Assembly: GCA_034519525.1 (NCBI GenBank)
Contig: JAXHOJ010000022.1
Location: forward strand, 1-64,000
Direction: 5' to 3'
DNA from: Gemmobacter sp034519525
GTDB taxonomy: Bacteria > Pseudomonadota > Alphaproteobacteria > Rhodobacterales > Rhodobacteraceae
DNA: 64,000 bases
The position numbers and the translations under genes were made by a program. The notes under the pieces were generated by a model. It made no database searches. It saw only the letters and a list, made by a program, of their open reading frames with translations, and was not told the origin of the DNA. Shown here in pieces: positions 25,787 through 33,978 of this stretch. The first letter of the stretch is position 1, and every line of letters begins with the position of its first letter.

Positions 25787-26141
25787 GGGGGAGAGGGTGG
25801 GAGACCCCGGCCTTGGGAGGGGCCGGGGAGGCCATGCAAGTCTTGCCCGTCTGGCTGCCGAGGCGATTGAACCCGCGACCTGCCCGAAATGGCCGCGACC
25901 AGCGGCCCGGGCAGCGCATGCCCGCCCCCCGGGCAGGCGCTTTGGCGACGCCAGCGCGACGATTGTGGTCAGCCGGACTTGGCAGCATAAAGCAAGGACC
26001 ACAGGTGTTGGTGCGCCTTCCCGCAGGCCTGCGCCGCCCTCTGGTCCTCGGGGTGCAGGAAAGCAAATTCTGTCCGTCCCGCTGCCCACAAAACGCAAAG
26101 CCCCCCACCCAGCGGCAGGGGGCCTTTCTTTTCCGTCCCGC
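25787..26141. other. 355-bp gene-free stretch rich in palindromes
   Basis: No credible gene. It contains CCCCGGCC/GGCCGGGG (25805-25828), just after ald and probably its terminator; overlapping dyads GGGCA/TGCCC around 25910-25936; and, at its right end, the terminator shared with mscL. On the minus strand GGTCGCGGGTTCAATCGCC (about 25880-25862) followed by a CCA resembles a tRNA 3' end, but no tRNA folds from it. Confidence 0.5.
26097..26133. terminator. Bidirectional terminator between ald region and mscL
   Basis: AAAGCCCCC (26097-26105) and GGGGGCCTTT (26118-26127) form the stem. On the plus strand CTTTCTTTT follows; on the minus strand GCTTTGCGTTTTG follows. It lies nine bases past the mscL stop, so its main role is probably to end mscL. 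Confidence 0.7.
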
Positions 26142-26585
26142 TTACTTGCGCAGCGTATCCCGGATCTCGATCAGCACTTCCAGCTCCGTCGGCCCCTTGG
26201 GGGCGGCGGCTTCGGCGGCGGCGGCGGTGGCTTCTTTCTTCGCCACGCTGTCTTTCAGCTTGTTCACGGCCTTCACCAGCAGGAACACCACCCAGGCGAT
26301 GATGACAAAGTTGATGACGGCGGTGATGAAAGACCCATAGGCGAAAACCGGGGCGCCCGCGTCCTTGGCGGCGGCGAGCGACGGATAGACGGTTTCATCC
26401 GACAGGCTGAGGTTGAGGAAGAGGTTGGAAAAATCCACCCCGCCCGTCACCACGCCGATGATCGGGTTGATGAGGTCAGAGACCAGCGAATTGACGATGG
26501 CGGTGAAGGCCGCCCCGATGATGATACCCACGGCCAGATCAACGACATTGCCACGGGCGATGAAATTCTTGAACTCGTTCAGCAT
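26142..26585 (-). CDS. mscL: Large-conductance mechanosensitive channel MscL
   Basis: A 147-residue MscL: MLNEFKNFIARGNVVDLAVGIIIGAAFTAIVNSLV (amphipathic N-terminus and first helix), a periplasmic loop of about 30 residues, the second helix (YGSFITAVINFVIIAWVVFLLVKAVNKL) and a cytoplasmic tail ending LEVLIEIRDTLRK. The homopentamer opens under membrane tension to release solutes in hypo-osmotic shock. The alanine-rich linker before the tail is longer than in E. coli. Monocistronic. Confidence 0.96.
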   Translation of the reverse strand: MLNEFKNFIARGNVVDLAVGIIIGAAFTAIVNSLVSDLINPIIGVVTGGVDFSNLFLNLSLSDETVYPSLAAAKDAGAPVFAYGSFITAVINFVIIAWVVFLLVKAVNKLKDSVAKKEATAAAAEAAAPKGPTELEVLIEIRDTLRK

Positions 26586-26727
26586 GATGCTGTCCCTTGC
26601 TTGTCCGCCTTTCTGGCGGTTTCCAGTTCTGCATGCACAGATGCGCGGGCACTATCGCACAGTCAAACCGGTTTTGTGATCGGGAAAACGCGCCTAGCCT
26701 GCGCAAATCCCAGAACCCGGAGGTTTC

Positions 26728-27423
26728 ATGACCACGCTTGCCGATTTTCCGATCACCCGCCGCTGGCCCGCCACCCGGCCCGGGGCGATTCAGCTTTATT
26801 CCCTGCCCACACCGAACGGCATCAAGGTCTCGCTGGCGCTGGAGGAGATGGGGCTGGATTACGAGCCGCATCTGGTGAGCTTTGCCACCAATGACCAGCT
26901 GAGCGCAGAGTTTCTGAGCCTGAACCCCAACAACAAGATCCCGGCGATCATCGACCCGCAGGGGCCGGGCGGGCAGCCGCTGGCGCTGTTTGAAAGCGGG
27001 GCGATCCTGATCTATCTGGCCGAGAAATCGGGGAAGTTCCTGCCGGATGCCCGGCGCTACGAGGTGCTGCAATGGCTGATGTGGCAGATGGGCGGGCTGG
27101 GGCCGATGTTCGGGCAGCTGGGCTTCTTCCACCATTTCGCCGGGAAAGACATCGAAGACCCGCGCCCGAAGGAACGCTATCGCGCCGAGGCCGCGCGGCT
27201 GTTGAAGGTGCTGGATGGTGCGCTGGAGGGGCGCGACTGGATCGCCGGGGAATATTCGATTGCCGATATGGCGATCGGGCCCTGGCTGAATACGCTGGTC
27301 AACTACTATCAGGCGGGCGAGATCGTCGGCTGGGCCGACCTGCGCAATGTGCCCGCCTATCTGGCGCGGTTCCTGGCGAGGCCCGAGGTGCAGCGGGCGA
27401 TGAACATCCCGGCGCGGGGATAA
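26728..27423 (+). CDS. Glutathione S-transferase family protein (YghU/YfcG-like)
   Basis: A 231-residue GST. The thioredoxin-fold half has IQLYSLPTPNGIKVSLALEEMGLDYEPH, with the TPNG motif typical of the nu-class disulfide-bond oxidoreductases YfcG and YghU, and the glutathione-binding cis-Pro/ES pair (NKIPAIID; LFESGAILIYLAEKSG). The C-terminal helical half has AGEYSIADMAIGPWLNTL. CCGGAGGTTTC precedes the ATG. Probably reduces small disulfides with glutathione. It is divergent from mscL and followed by a palindromic repeat block. Confidence 0.9.
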   Translation: MTTLADFPITRRWPATRPGAIQLYSLPTPNGIKVSLALEEMGLDYEPHLVSFATNDQLSAEFLSLNPNNKIPAIIDPQGPGGQPLALFESGAILIYLAEKSGKFLPDARRYEVLQWLMWQMGGLGPMFGQLGFFHHFAGKDIEDPRPKERYRAEAARLLKVLDGALEGRDWIAGEYSIADMAIGPWLNTLVNYYQAGEIVGWADLRNVPAYLARFLARPEVQRAMNIPARG

Positions 27424-27426
27424 GGC

Positions 27427-27552
27427 CCCCCTCACCCTGCCCTCTCCCCCCTGGGGGAGAGGGTGGTGCGGCACGGGCAGGATAGGATGCGCGCCGTGGG
27501 ATAGTGCGGGAAAGCCCTCTCCCCACGGGGGAGAGGGTTGGGTGAGGGGTTC
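27427..27552. repeat. Paired inverted copies of the CTCTCCCC palindromic repeat
   Basis: Copy 2: CCCTCACCCTGCCCTCTCCCCC then GGGGGAGAGGG (stem 27440-27463). Copy 3 in the opposite orientation: CCCTCTCCCC then GGGGGAGAGGG followed by TTGGGTGAGGGG (27515-27550). The two enclose about 50 bp, forming a 125-bp composite with terminal inverted ends, in the gap before ttcA. Confidence 0.75.
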
Positions 27553-27619
27553 AGCCCCGCATTTGCAACCGTCGCCCGTTTCTGCCATATCCAGCGCCAT
27601 TCCCGCATACGAGGGCCAT

Positions 27620-28513
27620 ATGGCTGACGATCTGCACACCATCGACGATGCCGATGACATTCACCCGCTGTTCCACGGCGCCCCGTCCTCGACGGAGTTT
27701 CGCAAGCTGCGCAAACGGCTGGTGCGCGAGGTGCGCGAGGCGATTGATCATTACGGCATGATCCAGCCGGGCAGCCGCTGGCTGGTCTGCCTGTCAGGCG
27801 GGAAAGACAGCTATACCCTGCTGGCTGTGCTGCATGAGCTGAAATGGCGCGGGCTTCTGCCGGTCGATCTGCTGGCCTGCAATCTGGATCAGGGTCAGCC
27901 CAATTTTCCGGCCACCGTGCTGCCCGACTTTCTGAAGAAGATGGGCGTCGAACACCGCATCGAATATCAGGATACCTATTCGGTGGTGATGGACAAGATC
28001 GGGCCGGGCAAGACCATGTGCAGCCTGTGTTCGCGGCTGCGGCGCGGCAACCTCTATCGCATCGCGCGCGAAGAGGGCTGTTCCGCCGTGGTGCTGGGCC
28101 ATCACCGTGACGACATGCTGGAAACCTTTTTCATGAACCTGTTCCACGGCGGGCGGCTGGCCACCATGCCGCCAAAACTGGTGAACGAGGAAGGCGATCT
28201 GTTCGTATATCGACCACTGGCCTTTGTGGCCGAAGCCGATTGCGAGAAATTCGCCCGTGCGATGAACTACCCGATCATTCCCTGTGATCTTTGCGGCAGC
28301 CAGGAAGGCCTGCAGCGTCAGCAGGTGAAGCAACTGCTGGACGGCTGGGAGGCGCGCAGCCCGGGCCGTCGGCAGGTGATGTTCCGCGCATTGATGAATG
28401 TGCGGCCCTCGCATCTGCTGGACCCCGGGATTTTTGATTTCCTCGGCCTGTCGATCGCATCGAAACCCGAAGAAATTGACGAAAATATTCCGCATCTGAA
28501 GGACGCGCATTAA
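27620..28513 (+). CDS. ttcA: tRNA 2-thiocytidine(32) synthetase TtcA
   Basis: A 297-residue PP-loop ATPase that thiolates cytidine 32 of tRNA using an Fe-S cluster. The PP-loop is CLSGGKDSYTLLAVLHEL near residue 57; the catalytic/cluster cysteines are CSLCSRLRRG near 134 and CDLCGSQEGLQRQQVKQLL near 225. LGHHRDDMLETFFMNLFHGG is also diagnostic. Start chosen at ATG 27620, where homology begins, after GAGGGCCAT. Intact. Confidence 0.95.
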   Translation: MADDLHTIDDADDIHPLFHGAPSSTEFRKLRKRLVREVREAIDHYGMIQPGSRWLVCLSGGKDSYTLLAVLHELKWRGLLPVDLLACNLDQGQPNFPATVLPDFLKKMGVEHRIEYQDTYSVVMDKIGPGKTMCSLCSRLRRGNLYRIAREEGCSAVVLGHHRDDMLETFFMNLFHGGRLATMPPKLVNEEGDLFVYRPLAFVAEADCEKFARAMNYPIIPCDLCGSQEGLQRQQVKQLLDGWEARSPGRRQVMFRALMNVRPSHLLDPGIFDFLGLSIASKPEEIDENIPHLKDAH

Positions 28514-28573
28514 CAAAGCCGGAAGGGCTGCGCCCTAGCCTGCCATCGGGGGCCGATCCTGGCCCGTTTGCCG

Positions 28574-30136
28574 ATGAGGATTCGCCGGATGCTGCAGGGG
28601 ATGCGGAACAGGCTTTGCAACGGGATGGTGCGGCTGGCGGCATGGCTGCGCAAGCCGGAGCTGATGGTGTTCCTGCCCGCCATCACACTGGCTGCCTTCT
28701 GGATCGGTGGCGAAAGGATGCTGCTGATGGTCGCGCTGGGGATGCCGCTGGTATTTCTGATGGCCGGGGCTTTCCGCTTTCACGAACCGCCGCCGCCCGC
28801 GCTGGTGGAAGGGTTCAATGGTCTGGCCTTTCGCCCGCAGATCATCGCCCTGCTCGACCGTATTTTGCAGGATGCCCCGGTGACAGGCCGCAACACGGCC
28901 TGTCTTGTGCTGCAGTTTGACGAGGTGGATCTGCTGCTGGATCGCCACGGCCGCGCCGCACAGACGGAAATGATTGCCCGCAGCGCGGAACGGATCTGCG
29001 CGGCCCTGCGTGAAGGCGATGTCGTCGCGCGGCTGGAGGGCGGCGGGCTGGCCGTGGCGCTGGCTCCGCAGCGTCGGCTGGATCTGGAGGGGATGGTGCA
29101 GCTGGCCGCACGGCTGCAGGCCGCCATCGCACCGCCGATCAGCATTGATGCGGCGCGGCATTATGTCAGCTGTTCCATCGGGTTCTGTCTGGGTGCGCAA
29201 TTGCCGGATGCCCTGGGCGCCGGGCTGCTGGATGCCGCGCAGGTTGCCGCGGACGAAGCCTTGCGCAATGGCCCCGGCGCCATCCGTGGCTTTTCATCTG
29301 AAATGCCGCGCAAACGGGCTGACCGCGATGCGCTGCGTCATGTGCTGGAGGCGGCGCTGGACAGCGGCGAGATCCGCGCCCATTTCCAGCCGCAGATTTC
29401 GACCGATACCGGCACGGTTTCGGGGTTCGAGGCGCTGGCGCGCTGGCATCACCCCGAAAGGGGCATCGTGCCCCCCGCCGAATTTCTGGGTGCGCTGGAG
29501 GATGCGGGCCTGTCGGAACGGCTGGGCGAGACCATGCTGTTCGAGGCCCTGTCGGCCCTGACGCGCTGGGATCGCGCAGGGGAATGGGTGCCTGCGGTGG
29601 CGGTGAACTTTTCGGCGGCAGAGTTGCGCAACCCCCGGCTGGTGGAGCGTATCCAGTGGGAGCTGGACAGGTTCGGCCTGCCCCCCGAACGGCTGACAAT
29701 CGAAGTGCTGGAAACGGTGGTGGCGGGCACGGAAAATGACATGATCGTGCGCAATATCGCGGCGCTGGCCCGGCTGGGCTGCGGCATCGATCTGGATGAT
29801 TTCGGCACCGGCCATGCGGGCATCACCAATATCCGGCGGTTTTCCGTCCGCCGCCTGAAGATCGACCGCAGCTTCGTGACGCGGGTGGATGAGGACCGCG
29901 AGCAGCAGAAGATCGTATCGGCCATCCTGTCGCTTGCAGAACAGCTGGGAATGGAAACATTGGCCGAAGGGGTGGAGACCCAGGGGGAACATGCGATGCT
30001 GGCGCAGCTGGGCTGTGGCCATGTGCAGGGTTTTGGCATCGGGCGCCCGCTGCCGTTCGAACAGACGCGGGCCTGGATGGCCGATCACCCTGCCCGCCCT
30101 CCTGCGCCCCCGCGGATCGGACATCGCGCGCGATAA
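28574..30136 (+). CDS. Membrane-anchored cyclic-di-GMP phosphodiesterase (degenerate GGDEF + EAL)
   Basis: A 520-residue protein: two N-terminal membrane helices (LMVFLPAITLAAFWIG, MLLMVALGMPLVFLMAGAF), a GGDEF-like domain whose signature is replaced by RLEGGGLAVA and so is probably inactive as a cyclase, and an EAL domain with all key residues visible: FEALARWHH, VNFSAAEL, TIEVLET, IDLDDFGTGHAG, RLKIDRSF, AEGVET. This predicts hydrolysis of c-di-GMP to pGpG, with the GGDEF part perhaps a GTP sensor. Start at ATG 28574; a TTG two codons upstream is the alternative. Single gene after ttcA. Confidence 0.9.
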   Translation: MRIRRMLQGMRNRLCNGMVRLAAWLRKPELMVFLPAITLAAFWIGGERMLLMVALGMPLVFLMAGAFRFHEPPPPALVEGFNGLAFRPQIIALLDRILQDAPVTGRNTACLVLQFDEVDLLLDRHGRAAQTEMIARSAERICAALREGDVVARLEGGGLAVALAPQRRLDLEGMVQLAARLQAAIAPPISIDAARHYVSCSIGFCLGAQLPDALGAGLLDAAQVAADEALRNGPGAIRGFSSEMPRKRADRDALRHVLEAALDSGEIRAHFQPQISTDTGTVSGFEALARWHHPERGIVPPAEFLGALEDAGLSERLGETMLFEALSALTRWDRAGEWVPAVAVNFSAAELRNPRLVERIQWELDRFGLPPERLTIEVLETVVAGTENDMIVRNIAALARLGCGIDLDDFGTGHAGITNIRRFSVRRLKIDRSFVTRVDEDREQQKIVSAILSLAEQLGMETLAEGVETQGEHAMLAQLGCGHVQGFGIGRPLPFEQTRAWMADHPARPPAPPRIGHRAR

Positions 30137-30399
30137 GCTGTATGCCGACCCGCCGGATCCGAGGAACCGTCGCCCGCAGAGCTTTGACACGGGCACAGCG
30201 CCCGGCCAAGGTAGGTAACGGATTTACGCAAACTGCTGACAGGTGATGGCTGAAAACCGCAAAAGCCTGCGGGCCGCGCCAGTCATCCCCCCTGCTTCGC
30301 CCTGCCAGACCGGAAAACCGCTTGACCTTTCCGCCCCCCTTCTGTTGAACCACGCTGACCCTGAAAGGGCAAACCTGCAAAGGACGGTGGGGATCGCAA

Positions 30400-32208
30400 A
30401 TGAACGATCAGAACAAGAACCTCATTCTTGCAACCGCGCTCAGCTTCCTCGTGATTCTGGTGTGGTTCGTGCTTTTCCCCCCGGAGGAGCCCGCGGTCGA
30501 TCCGAATGCACCTGCCGCCGTGCAGACCACGGATACCGCCGCACAGCCCGGCGTGACCGCGCCGGATCAGACGGCGATTGCCGCCGTGCCGCAGGCCCCG
30601 CGCCTGCCGGTGGATACGCCGAAGCTTCAGGGCTCGATCTCGCTGCAGGGCGGCCGGATCGACGATCTGTCGTTGAAAAACTACCATGTCACCACGGATG
30701 ACAGCTCGCCCATCGTGCGCCTGCTGTCGCCGGTGGGCGAAGATCACGCCTATTATGCCCTTTATGGCTGGGTGCCGGGCGGCGCGCTTGAATTCAGCGA
30801 TGTGCCCGGGGCGGAAACGCAGTGGGAAATCGCCTCTGGCGATACGCTGGCGCCCGGCAAGCCCGTCTCGCTGCGCTGGGACAATGGCAAGGGCCTGGTT
30901 TTCACCCGCGAGCTGAGCATCGACGACGATTACATGTTCGGTGTGAAGGATAGCGTGCAGAACCGTGGCACCGCGCCGGTCACGCTGCAACCCTATGGCG
31001 TGGTTGCACGCCACGGCACCCCGCCCGATCTGCAGAATTTCTTCGTGCTGCATGAAGGCGTTGTGGGCCGGACCGATGGCACGCTGCATGAAATCAAATA
31101 TGATGACGTGACAGAACTGCCAGAGGTCGCGCGCGAAGGTGCCCGCGCCGAGGTGACCGAGGCTGCGACGGATGGCTGGCTGGGCTTCACCGACAAATAC
31201 TGGATGACCGTGATGGTGCCCGAACAGGGCAAACCCTACACGGCCGTCGTGAAATACAATGCTGCCGCCAGCATCTATCAGACCGAAACCCGCCTGCCCG
31301 CCATGACCGTAGCCCCCGGGGCCTCGGGCGAGGTCAGCTCGCGGTTGTTCGCCGGGGCCAAGGAATGGGAAACCATCCGCAGCTACCAGAATGATCAGGG
31401 CATTGGCGGTTTCATCGATTCGATCGACTGGGGCTGGTTCTTCTTCCTCACCAAGCCGATTTTCGCCCTGCTGCACTGGCTGAACGCCCAGATCGGCAAT
31501 ATGGGCCTGGCCATCATCGCCCTGACCTTCGTTCTGAAGTTCCTGGTGCTGCCGCTGGCCTATAAATCCTACGTCTCGATGGCGCGGATGAAAGAGCTGC
31601 AGCCCGAAATGGAGGCGCTGAAGGAACGCGCGGGCGAGGACAAGGCAAAGCTGCAGAAGGAAATGATGCAGCTTTACAAGGACAAGAAGGTTAATCCGGC
31701 GGCGGGCTGTCTGCCGATCCTGATTCAGATCCCGATTTTCTTCAGCCTTTACAAGGTGATCTTCGTTACGCTGGAACTGCGCCATGCGCCGTTCTTTGGC
31801 TGGCTGAACGATCTGTCGGCGCCTGATCCATCGTCGCTGTTCAACCTGTTCGGCCTGCTGCCCTGGGGCACGCCCGAAGTGGGCTCGATCCTCGCGCTGG
31901 TGTTCATCGGTATCTTGCCGATCCTGCTGGGGATTTCGATGTGGCTGCAGCAGAAGCTGAACCCGGCGCCTGCCGATCCGGCACAGGCGATGATCTTTGC
32001 CTGGATGCCCTGGGTGTTCATGTTCATGCTGGGCAGCTTTGCCTCGGGTCTGGTGGTATACTGGATCACCAACAACATGATCACTTTCATCCAGCAATAT
32101 GCGATCATGCGAAGCCACGGCCACAAGCCGGATATCTTCGGCAACATCCGGGCCAGCTTCAAGAAGAAGCCCGCGCCCGTGGTGCCGCCCACGAAAGGCA
32201 AGAAATGA
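30400..32208 (+). CDS. yidC: Membrane protein insertase YidC
   Basis: A 602-residue YidC/Oxa1 insertase of Gram-negative architecture: N-terminal helix (LILATALSFLVILVWFVLFPP), a Pro/Ala-rich linker, the large periplasmic domain (about 60-340), then five membrane segments carrying the hydrophilic-groove region MGLAIIALTFVLKFLVLPLAYKSYVSM and GCLPILIQIPIFFSLYKVIF, ending with a basic tail. It inserts membrane proteins alone or with SecYEG. The 263-bp gap upstream has no gene, so rpmH and rnpA, often beside yidC, are absent here. First gene of a six-gene overlapping operon. Confidence 0.97.
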   Translation: MNDQNKNLILATALSFLVILVWFVLFPPEEPAVDPNAPAAVQTTDTAAQPGVTAPDQTAIAAVPQAPRLPVDTPKLQGSISLQGGRIDDLSLKNYHVTTDDSSPIVRLLSPVGEDHAYYALYGWVPGGALEFSDVPGAETQWEIASGDTLAPGKPVSLRWDNGKGLVFTRELSIDDDYMFGVKDSVQNRGTAPVTLQPYGVVARHGTPPDLQNFFVLHEGVVGRTDGTLHEIKYDDVTELPEVAREGARAEVTEAATDGWLGFTDKYWMTVMVPEQGKPYTAVVKYNAAASIYQTETRLPAMTVAPGASGEVSSRLFAGAKEWETIRSYQNDQGIGGFIDSIDWGWFFFLTKPIFALLHWLNAQIGNMGLAIIALTFVLKFLVLPLAYKSYVSMARMKELQPEMEALKERAGEDKAKLQKEMMQLYKDKKVNPAAGCLPILIQIPIFFSLYKVIFVTLELRHAPFFGWLNDLSAPDPSSLFNLFGLLPWGTPEVGSILALVFIGILPILLGISMWLQQKLNPAPADPAQAMIFAWMPWVFMFMLGSFASGLVVYWITNNMITFIQQYAIMRSHGHKPDIFGNIRASFKKKPAPVVPPTKGKK

Positions 32209-32951
32209 CGGCACGGCTGACACATATCTGCCGCCACCCGATCAAGAGCCACGGACGCGAAGACCTCGCGTCCGTTCGGCTTTTGGCGGGCGAGGGCCTG
32301 CCCTTCGACCGGCACTGGGCTGTGGCCCATGAGGCGGCAAAACTGCGCGAAGGCTGGAGCCCCTGCAACAACTTTGCCCGCGGTGCCAAGGCCCCTGCCC
32401 TGATGGCGATCACCTGCGCGCTGGATGAAGCCAGGCGCTGCGTGACCCTGCACCACCCCGACCGGGGCACGATCACCATCCGCCCGGATGAGGCCGCCGA
32501 TCTGCCCGGCTTTCTCGATTGGGTGATGCCGCTGAACCCGGCAGATCGGGCCCTGCCCGCGCAGATCGTTTCTGGCAGCCGCGCGATGACGGATAGCGAG
32601 TTTCCCTCGATCTCCGTCCTCAACCTGGCGTCGCTGCGCAATCTTTCGGCGCGGATGGGGATTGCGCTGTCTCCGCATCGGTTTCGGGGCAACCTGTGGA
32701 TCGAAGGCTGGGAGCCATGGGCAGAATTCGATCTGATCGGCCGCAGCCTGCGCATCGGTGACGCGGTTCTGGAGGTGCGGGAACGGATCACCCGCTGTCG
32801 CGCCACCATGGTGGATGTGGAAACCGGCGCGATCCACGGCGATACTCTGGCCGCGCTGCAGGCGTTTTATGGCCACAAGGATTTCGGCATCTATGCCGTA
32901 GCGACCCAGGGCGGCGAGATTGCCGCCGGGCAAGAGGTAACCATTCTATGA
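32205..32951 (+). CDS. MOSC domain protein
   Basis: A 248-residue MOSC-domain protein (molybdenum cofactor sulfurase C-terminal fold). N-terminal beta-barrel opening ICRHPIKSHGREDL; core FPSISVLNLASLRNLS, HRFRGNLWIEGWEPWAEFDLIGRSLRIGDAVLEVRERITRCRATMVD, with the conserved cysteine in the last part. ATG overlaps the yidC stop by ATGA. Members are linked to sulfur or molybdenum cofactor handling; its substrate here is unknown. Confidence 0.85.
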   Translation: MTARLTHICRHPIKSHGREDLASVRLLAGEGLPFDRHWAVAHEAAKLREGWSPCNNFARGAKAPALMAITCALDEARRCVTLHHPDRGTITIRPDEAADLPGFLDWVMPLNPADRALPAQIVSGSRAMTDSEFPSISVLNLASLRNLSARMGIALSPHRFRGNLWIEGWEPWAEFDLIGRSLRIGDAVLEVRERITRCRATMVDVETGAIHGDTLAALQAFYGHKDFGIYAVATQGGEIAAGQEVTIL

Positions 32952-33601
32952 GCGTCCTTCCCTTCCCGCTGGCCGAAGAGCCTGATGATTTCGCCCGTGA
33001 ACGCGGACGGCTGCTGTTTGCGGGCCCGGTGGATTTTGTCAAAGGCGTGGTCGCCATGCCCGGCCTGCCCCCGGCTGACCGGCTGGAGGTCTGCTTTGCA
33101 GGCCGGTCCAACGTCGGAAAATCCAGCCTTATCAATGCGCTGACCGGACGGAAAAGCCTGGCCCGCGCATCCAACACGCCGGGTCGGACCCAGGAAATCA
33201 ACTATTTCGCCCTGGGCGAAAGCCGCTATCTGGTTGACCTTCCGGGCTATGGCTATGCCGAGGCGCCGGTGGCAACCGTGCGCAAATGGCAGCAGTTGCT
33301 GAAGGCCTATCTGCAAGGCCGTCAGACGCTGCGCCGGGCCTTCGTGCTGATCGATTCGCGCCATGGCGTGAAGGATGTCGATGACGAAATCCTGACCCTG
33401 CTGGACAGATCCGCCGTCACCTTTCAGGTGGTGATGACCAAGATGGACAAGCTGACGATCCCCGAACGGGAAAAGCATCTGGATCAGGTGCGCGCCGCAT
33501 TGGCAAAACACCCTGCCGCCTATCCCGAGATCATCATGACCTCGTCGGAAAAGGGCGATGGCATTGCCACCCTGCGCGCCATCATCGCGGGGCTGGAATG
33601 A
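32948..33601 (+). CDS. engB: Ribosome biogenesis GTPase EngB (YsxC/YihA)
   Basis: A 217-residue TRAFAC-class GTPase: G1 FAGRSNVGKSSLINALTG, G3 DLPGYGYAEA, G4 TKMDKL, and TPGRTQEINYF for switch I. Needed for late assembly of the 50S subunit. The start overlaps the MOSC stop by ATGA and its own stop overlaps crcB in the same way. Intact. Confidence 0.95.
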   Translation: MSVLPFPLAEEPDDFARERGRLLFAGPVDFVKGVVAMPGLPPADRLEVCFAGRSNVGKSSLINALTGRKSLARASNTPGRTQEINYFALGESRYLVDLPGYGYAEAPVATVRKWQQLLKAYLQGRQTLRRAFVLIDSRHGVKDVDDEILTLLDRSAVTFQVVMTKMDKLTIPEREKHLDQVRAALAKHPAAYPEIIMTSSEKGDGIATLRAIIAGLE

Positions 33602-33978
33602 TCTTGCCGCCGGTCCTTCAGGTGGCCATCGGCGGGGCGCTTGGCGCTTCGCTGCGCTATGGGGCGAATATCGGCATCCAGCGCGTGGCGGGAACAGCCT
33701 TCCCCTGGCATACGCTGGCGATCAACGTGACCGGCTCGGCCTGCATGGGTCTGCTGATGGTGCTGCTGGCACATCGCGGACAAATGCACTATGCGCCCCT
33801 GCTGATGACCGGCGTTCTGGGTGGTTTTACCACTTTTTCCGCCTTTTCGATGGAAACCTTGTTGCTGATCCAGCGCGGCCAGACCGCTGCGGCAGCGGCC
33901 TATGTGGCGGGCTCTGTCCTGCTGTCTCTCGCGGCCTTTGCCTGTGCCGCCCATATTGCCCGGAGCCTTCTGACATGA
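33598..33978 (+). CDS. crcB: Fluoride efflux channel CrcB (Fluc)
   Basis: A 126-residue four-helix membrane protein: GGALGASLRYGANIGIQR, TLAINVTGSACMGLLMVLLAH (with the Asn of the Fluc signature) and GVLGGFTTFSAFSMETLLL (the Phe-rich GGxTTFS motif lining the pore). Dual-topology dimer exporting fluoride. Overlaps engB and rluC by ATGA. No fluoride riboswitch is seen, in keeping with its mid-operon place. Confidence 0.95.
   Translation: MILPPVLQVAIGGALGASLRYGANIGIQRVAGTAFPWHTLAINVTGSACMGLLMVLLAHRGQMHYAPLLMTGVLGGFTTFSAFSMETLLLIQRGQTAAAAAYVAGSVLLSLAAFACAAHIARSLLT

Noticed and set aside
25850..25935. Possible tRNA gene on the minus strand
   Set aside because: A T-loop-like TTCAATC and a CCA are present, but the T-stem does not pair, and no D-arm, anticodon arm or matching acceptor 5' strand can be found.
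30243..30701. 152-codon open frame overlapping the start of yidC
   Set aside because: Low-complexity translation in another frame of yidC; no ribosome-binding site or family similarity.
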